From: Drechmeria coniospora
Taxonomy: Eukaryota > Ascomycota > Sordariomycetes > Hypocreales > Ophiocordycipitaceae
Assembly: GCF_001625195.1 (NCBI RefSeq)
Contig: NC_054390.1
Coordinates: 4,674,027 to 4,738,026 of the forward strand
DNA length: 64,000 nucleotides
Reading direction: 5' to 3'
Below the pieces are notes generated by a model that had not been told where the DNA came from, made no database searches, and was given only the letters and a program-made list of their open reading frames with translations. This document shows positions 62,701 to 64,000 of the stretch, in pieces (positions within the stretch are counted from its first letter, which is position 1; the number at the start of each line of letters is the position of its first letter). The position numbers and the translations under genes were made by a program.

Positions 62701-64000
62701 TCTCAACGAAGACATCATCTGGCAGCAGCAGCCGCAGGGAAAGTCGCTTTCCGACTTTCTCTCCACACCAGTATCACATGCCGGATATGGTAGCCCTTTG
62801 TCTACATATACAATGATTCGCGATGAAGCATCTGGAACAGAAAGCCTGATCTGGGAGATCCATCACTCCATCTACGACGGCTGGACACTTAGCCATATGA
62901 TGCAAGTTCTCCAGGATGCCTATCATTCTCGCAGTCCAGTATCGCCTCGGAGGTTGTATTCGTTCTCCAAGTATATCGAGCACACATTATCCACCAGTGA
63001 AGAACAGGCACGCCTGTTTTGGGTCTCGCAGCTCCAAGGAGCAAACACCGCAAGGTTCCCGGCTACTGTTCGCGCCTCACCTGTTGATGTCAGGTCAGAC
63101 GGCACAATAACCCACTCCATCCTAATGCCAGATACCCATCGTTCATCTGGCATCACGGAGGCCAACCTATTACGCGCCGCATGGGCATTGGTTCTCGACA
63201 GACGTCTGAATGTCGACGAAAACTCCAGCAACAATGTTATCTTCGGCGCCACCGTTTCGGGTCGAGATTCGCCCATCCCGGGAATATTGGGGATAATGGG
63301 ACCCACAATCGCGACAGTTCCTGTTTGTGTACGATTTGAAAAACGCAACGTGACCACTGTCGCGGAATACCTCGCCAATATCCAGAATCAGACGAATGAC
63401 ATGGTGCCATATCAGCACATTGGCTTGCGGAATATTTCGCAACTAACCAAAAACATTGATGCAAGCAATTTCCATAATCTACTTATCATACAGCCCAGAA
63501 TGGCATCGACATCGGATGGCAACTCCAGTGCCATAGATCTTAACATCGCTGACAAGACAATGGACGATAACCAGAGCTACTATACCTATCCGCTCGTCTT
63601 CCAGTGTGTTGTTGGCGGTGGAAACAATACTGTAGATATCACTGCAACCTATGATAGTCGCTCAATTTCTGCTGCGGAGATGGAAGTTCTCTGTCGACAG
63701 TTTGGGGCAGCTGTGAAGCAGCTTGGAGATCGGTCGTTGGTAGATCATCTTCTCAGCGACGTGACTCTTTTCGGCCCTGAAGATTTCCAAATTGTAAATA
63801 TTTGGAATCATGTTCCTCATCGGCAGTTCTCGGTGGATGAAGGCGCAATGGACCATTGCCTTCATCACGGAGTCTCCCGTTGGGCATCAAAGCACCCGCA
63901 CCGAGATGCTATTGTCACCACCTCGAATGGCAATTTTAGTTACGCAGATCTTGACCGAAAGTCAACTCAGCTCGCTCATTTCTTACTCAACAGGTTCAAT
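33929..64000 (+). CDS. Giant nonribosomal peptide synthetase, at least nine modules, 3' end outside window
   Basis: Assembles a peptide on carrier proteins. One frame is open from the ATG at 33929 to the window edge: 10,024 codons without stop or intron. An in-frame TAG at 33839-33841 and no intervening ATG fix the start unless an upstream exon exists. Order: adenylation C-terminal remnant, T0 (Ser148), dead epimerase-like domain, then C-A-T eight times with carrier Ser at 1632, 2704, 3827, 4954, 6072, 7190, 8331 and 9435, then C9 and the first residues of A9. Modules are about 1,100 residues, so no N-methyltransferase is inserted, and no working epimerase is present. C2-C9 all keep HHxxxDG. 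Adenylation domains 4 and 8 are degenerate. Size, an acyl-ready N-terminus and Aib-like pockets point to a peptaibiotic or lipopeptide synthetase. Product unknown. Confidence 0.95.
   Translation, partial: [10024 protein letters not shown]
35780..38920 (+). other. NRPS module 1 (C1-A1-T1)
   Basis: C1 begins with [11 protein letters not shown], a condensation N-terminus typical after an E-type domain; its motif is SHTIVDG (His759), the first His being Ser, which does not remove the catalytic one. A1 has [11 protein letters not shown] (37571), [15 protein letters not shown], and SGKTDRKPL with its Lys. My hand-read pocket is D-V-Y-M-V-A-A-M-I-K. I cannot assign the amino acid. T1 is FFRLGGDSI, Ser1632. 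Confidence 0.85.
39040..42140 (+). other. NRPS module 2 (C2-A2-T2)
   Basis: C2 has HHSLFDG (39416). A2 is complete: [51 protein letters not shown]. Pocket by hand alignment D-A-L-P-L-G-G-V-G-K, related to modules 5 and 6. T2 FFGLGGDSI, Ser2704. Substrate not assigned. Confidence 0.85.
42240..45510 (+). other. NRPS module 3 (C3-A3-T3), Aib/isovaline-like pocket
   Basis: C3 has HHAVYDG. A3 has [30 protein letters not shown], and a final [11 protein letters not shown] with the Lys kept. Pocket D-L-G-F-A-A-G-L-F-K. WGPAE in place of YGPTE and the DLGF...GLF pattern match what I remember of Aib/isovaline domains in peptaibol synthetases. Close paralogue of module 7. T3 Ser3827. Confidence 0.8.
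45640..48900 (+). other. NRPS module 4 with degenerate adenylation domain
   Basis: C4 is normal (HHAVYDG) and T4 is normal (LFKIGGDSI, Ser4954). A4 (about 47030-48640) has lost its machinery. The phosphate loop reads [17 protein letters not shown]. The Asp that holds the substrate amino group is Leu by alignment ([11 protein letters not shown]). The YGPTE position reads [8 protein letters not shown], YRTGD is only partly kept as FRTG, and the A10 Lys region is [16 protein letters not shown]. The carrier must be loaded by another domain, or be skipped. Confidence 0.85.
49010..52250 (+). other. NRPS module 5 (C5-A5-T5)
   Basis: C5 has HHAVIDG. A5 is complete: [50 protein letters not shown]. 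Pocket D-A-L-L-V-G-G-V-F-K, likely an aliphatic residue but not assignable by eye. T5 FIRAGGDSI, Ser6072. Confidence 0.85.
52370..55600 (+). other. NRPS module 6 (C6-A6-T6)
   Basis: C6 has HHAIYDG. A6 is complete: [51 protein letters not shown]. Pocket D-A-L-L-V-G-A-V-A-K, close to module 5. T6 FLQIGGDSV, Ser7190. Confidence 0.85.
55730..59030 (+). other. NRPS module 7 (C7-A7-T7), Aib/isovaline-like pocket
   Basis: C7 has HHAVYDG and begins [20 protein letters not shown], very like C3. A7 shares long identical runs with A3, including [29 protein letters not shown] and [11 protein letters not shown]. Pocket D-L-G-F-L-A-G-L-F-K. Final motif [11 protein letters not shown]. T7 Ser8331. Best read as a duplicate of module 3. 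Confidence 0.8.
59140..62350 (+). other. NRPS module 8 with degenerate adenylation domain
   Basis: C8 (HHAIYDG) and T8 (FFKIGGDSI, Ser9435) are intact. A8 (about 60510-62070) is not: the phosphate loop is [17 protein letters not shown], the amino-anchoring Asp is Glu by alignment, YGPTE reads [8 protein letters not shown], YRTGD reads FRTGQ, and the end reads [14 protein letters not shown] without the Lys. It shares [8 protein letters not shown]-like and YWIVDPM...LAPIGC.GEL segments with A4, so the two share one degenerate ancestor. Confidence 0.85.
62470..64000 (+). other. NRPS module 9 (C9 and start of A9), cut by window edge
   Basis: C9 has HHSIYDGW (about 62863). A9 begins near 63840 with a normal [17 protein letters not shown] segment; its pocket lies beyond the edge. 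At least one more carrier domain must follow. Confidence 0.85.

Noticed and set aside
1..64000. tRNA, rRNA, CRISPR arrays, transposase genes
   Set aside because: None seen on reading; tRNAs would need a covariance-model scan to exclude.
33929..64000. Minus-strand open frames across the NRPS
   Set aside because: All are antisense shadows of conserved C, A and T motifs.

Overview
The window looks like nuclear DNA of a filamentous ascomycete, most likely a sordariomycete close to the Hypocreales. The evidence is short introns of about 40-70 bp with GT...AG ends and CTAAC/CTGAC-like branch sites, long spacers carrying short palindromes, and a fungal gene set: highly reducing PKS, peptaibiotic-like NRPS, P450, bZIP regulator, UbiB kinase, and argininosuccinate lyase. 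There are no bacterial-style operons. I could not run a search, so the species is open.

Layout. 1-2.9 kb: a gene-poor end with a decayed gene built of a degenerate tandem unit. 3.08-11.82 kb (minus): a complete HR-PKS, KS-AT-DH-cMT-ER-KR-ACP, ten exons, with an odd Asn/Gly-repeat linker. 12.8-14.7 kb (minus): a six-exon P450. 15.4-17.3 kb (plus): mitochondrial UbiB/ABC1 kinase. 19.0-20.5 kb (plus): bZIP regulator. 21.7-22.7 kb (minus): Rossmann NAD(P)-binding protein. 23.2-24.7 kb (minus): NAPE-PLD-type metallo-beta-lactamase-fold hydrolase. 25.3-25.7 kb (plus): small mitochondrial membrane protein. 26.4-27.9 kb (minus): stand-alone PKS-type acyltransferase. 28.65-30.13 kb (minus): argininosuccinate lyase. 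31.3-32.7 kb (plus): branched-chain aminotransferase. 33.9 kb to the right edge (plus): one uninterrupted reading frame of at least 10,024 codons for a giant NRPS.

The NRPS reads [A-domain C-terminal remnant]-T-[E-like, dead]-(C-A-T) x8-C-A(start). The adenylation domains of modules 4 and 8 have lost all nucleotide-binding motifs and the amino-anchoring Asp, but their reading frames and carrier domains are intact. Modules 3-4 and 7-8 look like copies of one two-module block. Modules 3 and 7 carry a pocket signature of the kind I associate with Aib/isovaline in peptaibol synthetases.

Working model (inference): the HR-PKS makes a short methylated, reduced acyl chain that reaches the N-terminal carrier domain of the NRPS, perhaps through the lone acyltransferase. 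The aminotransferase supplies branched amino or keto acids, the P450 oxidises, and the bZIP protein may regulate. The product would be an acylated, Aib-containing linear lipopeptide. Argininosuccinate lyase, the UbiB kinase and the small mitochondrial protein look like housekeeping genes between the two biosynthetic blocks. The right end of the NRPS, and any acyl-AMP ligase, thioesterase or transporter, lie outside the window.
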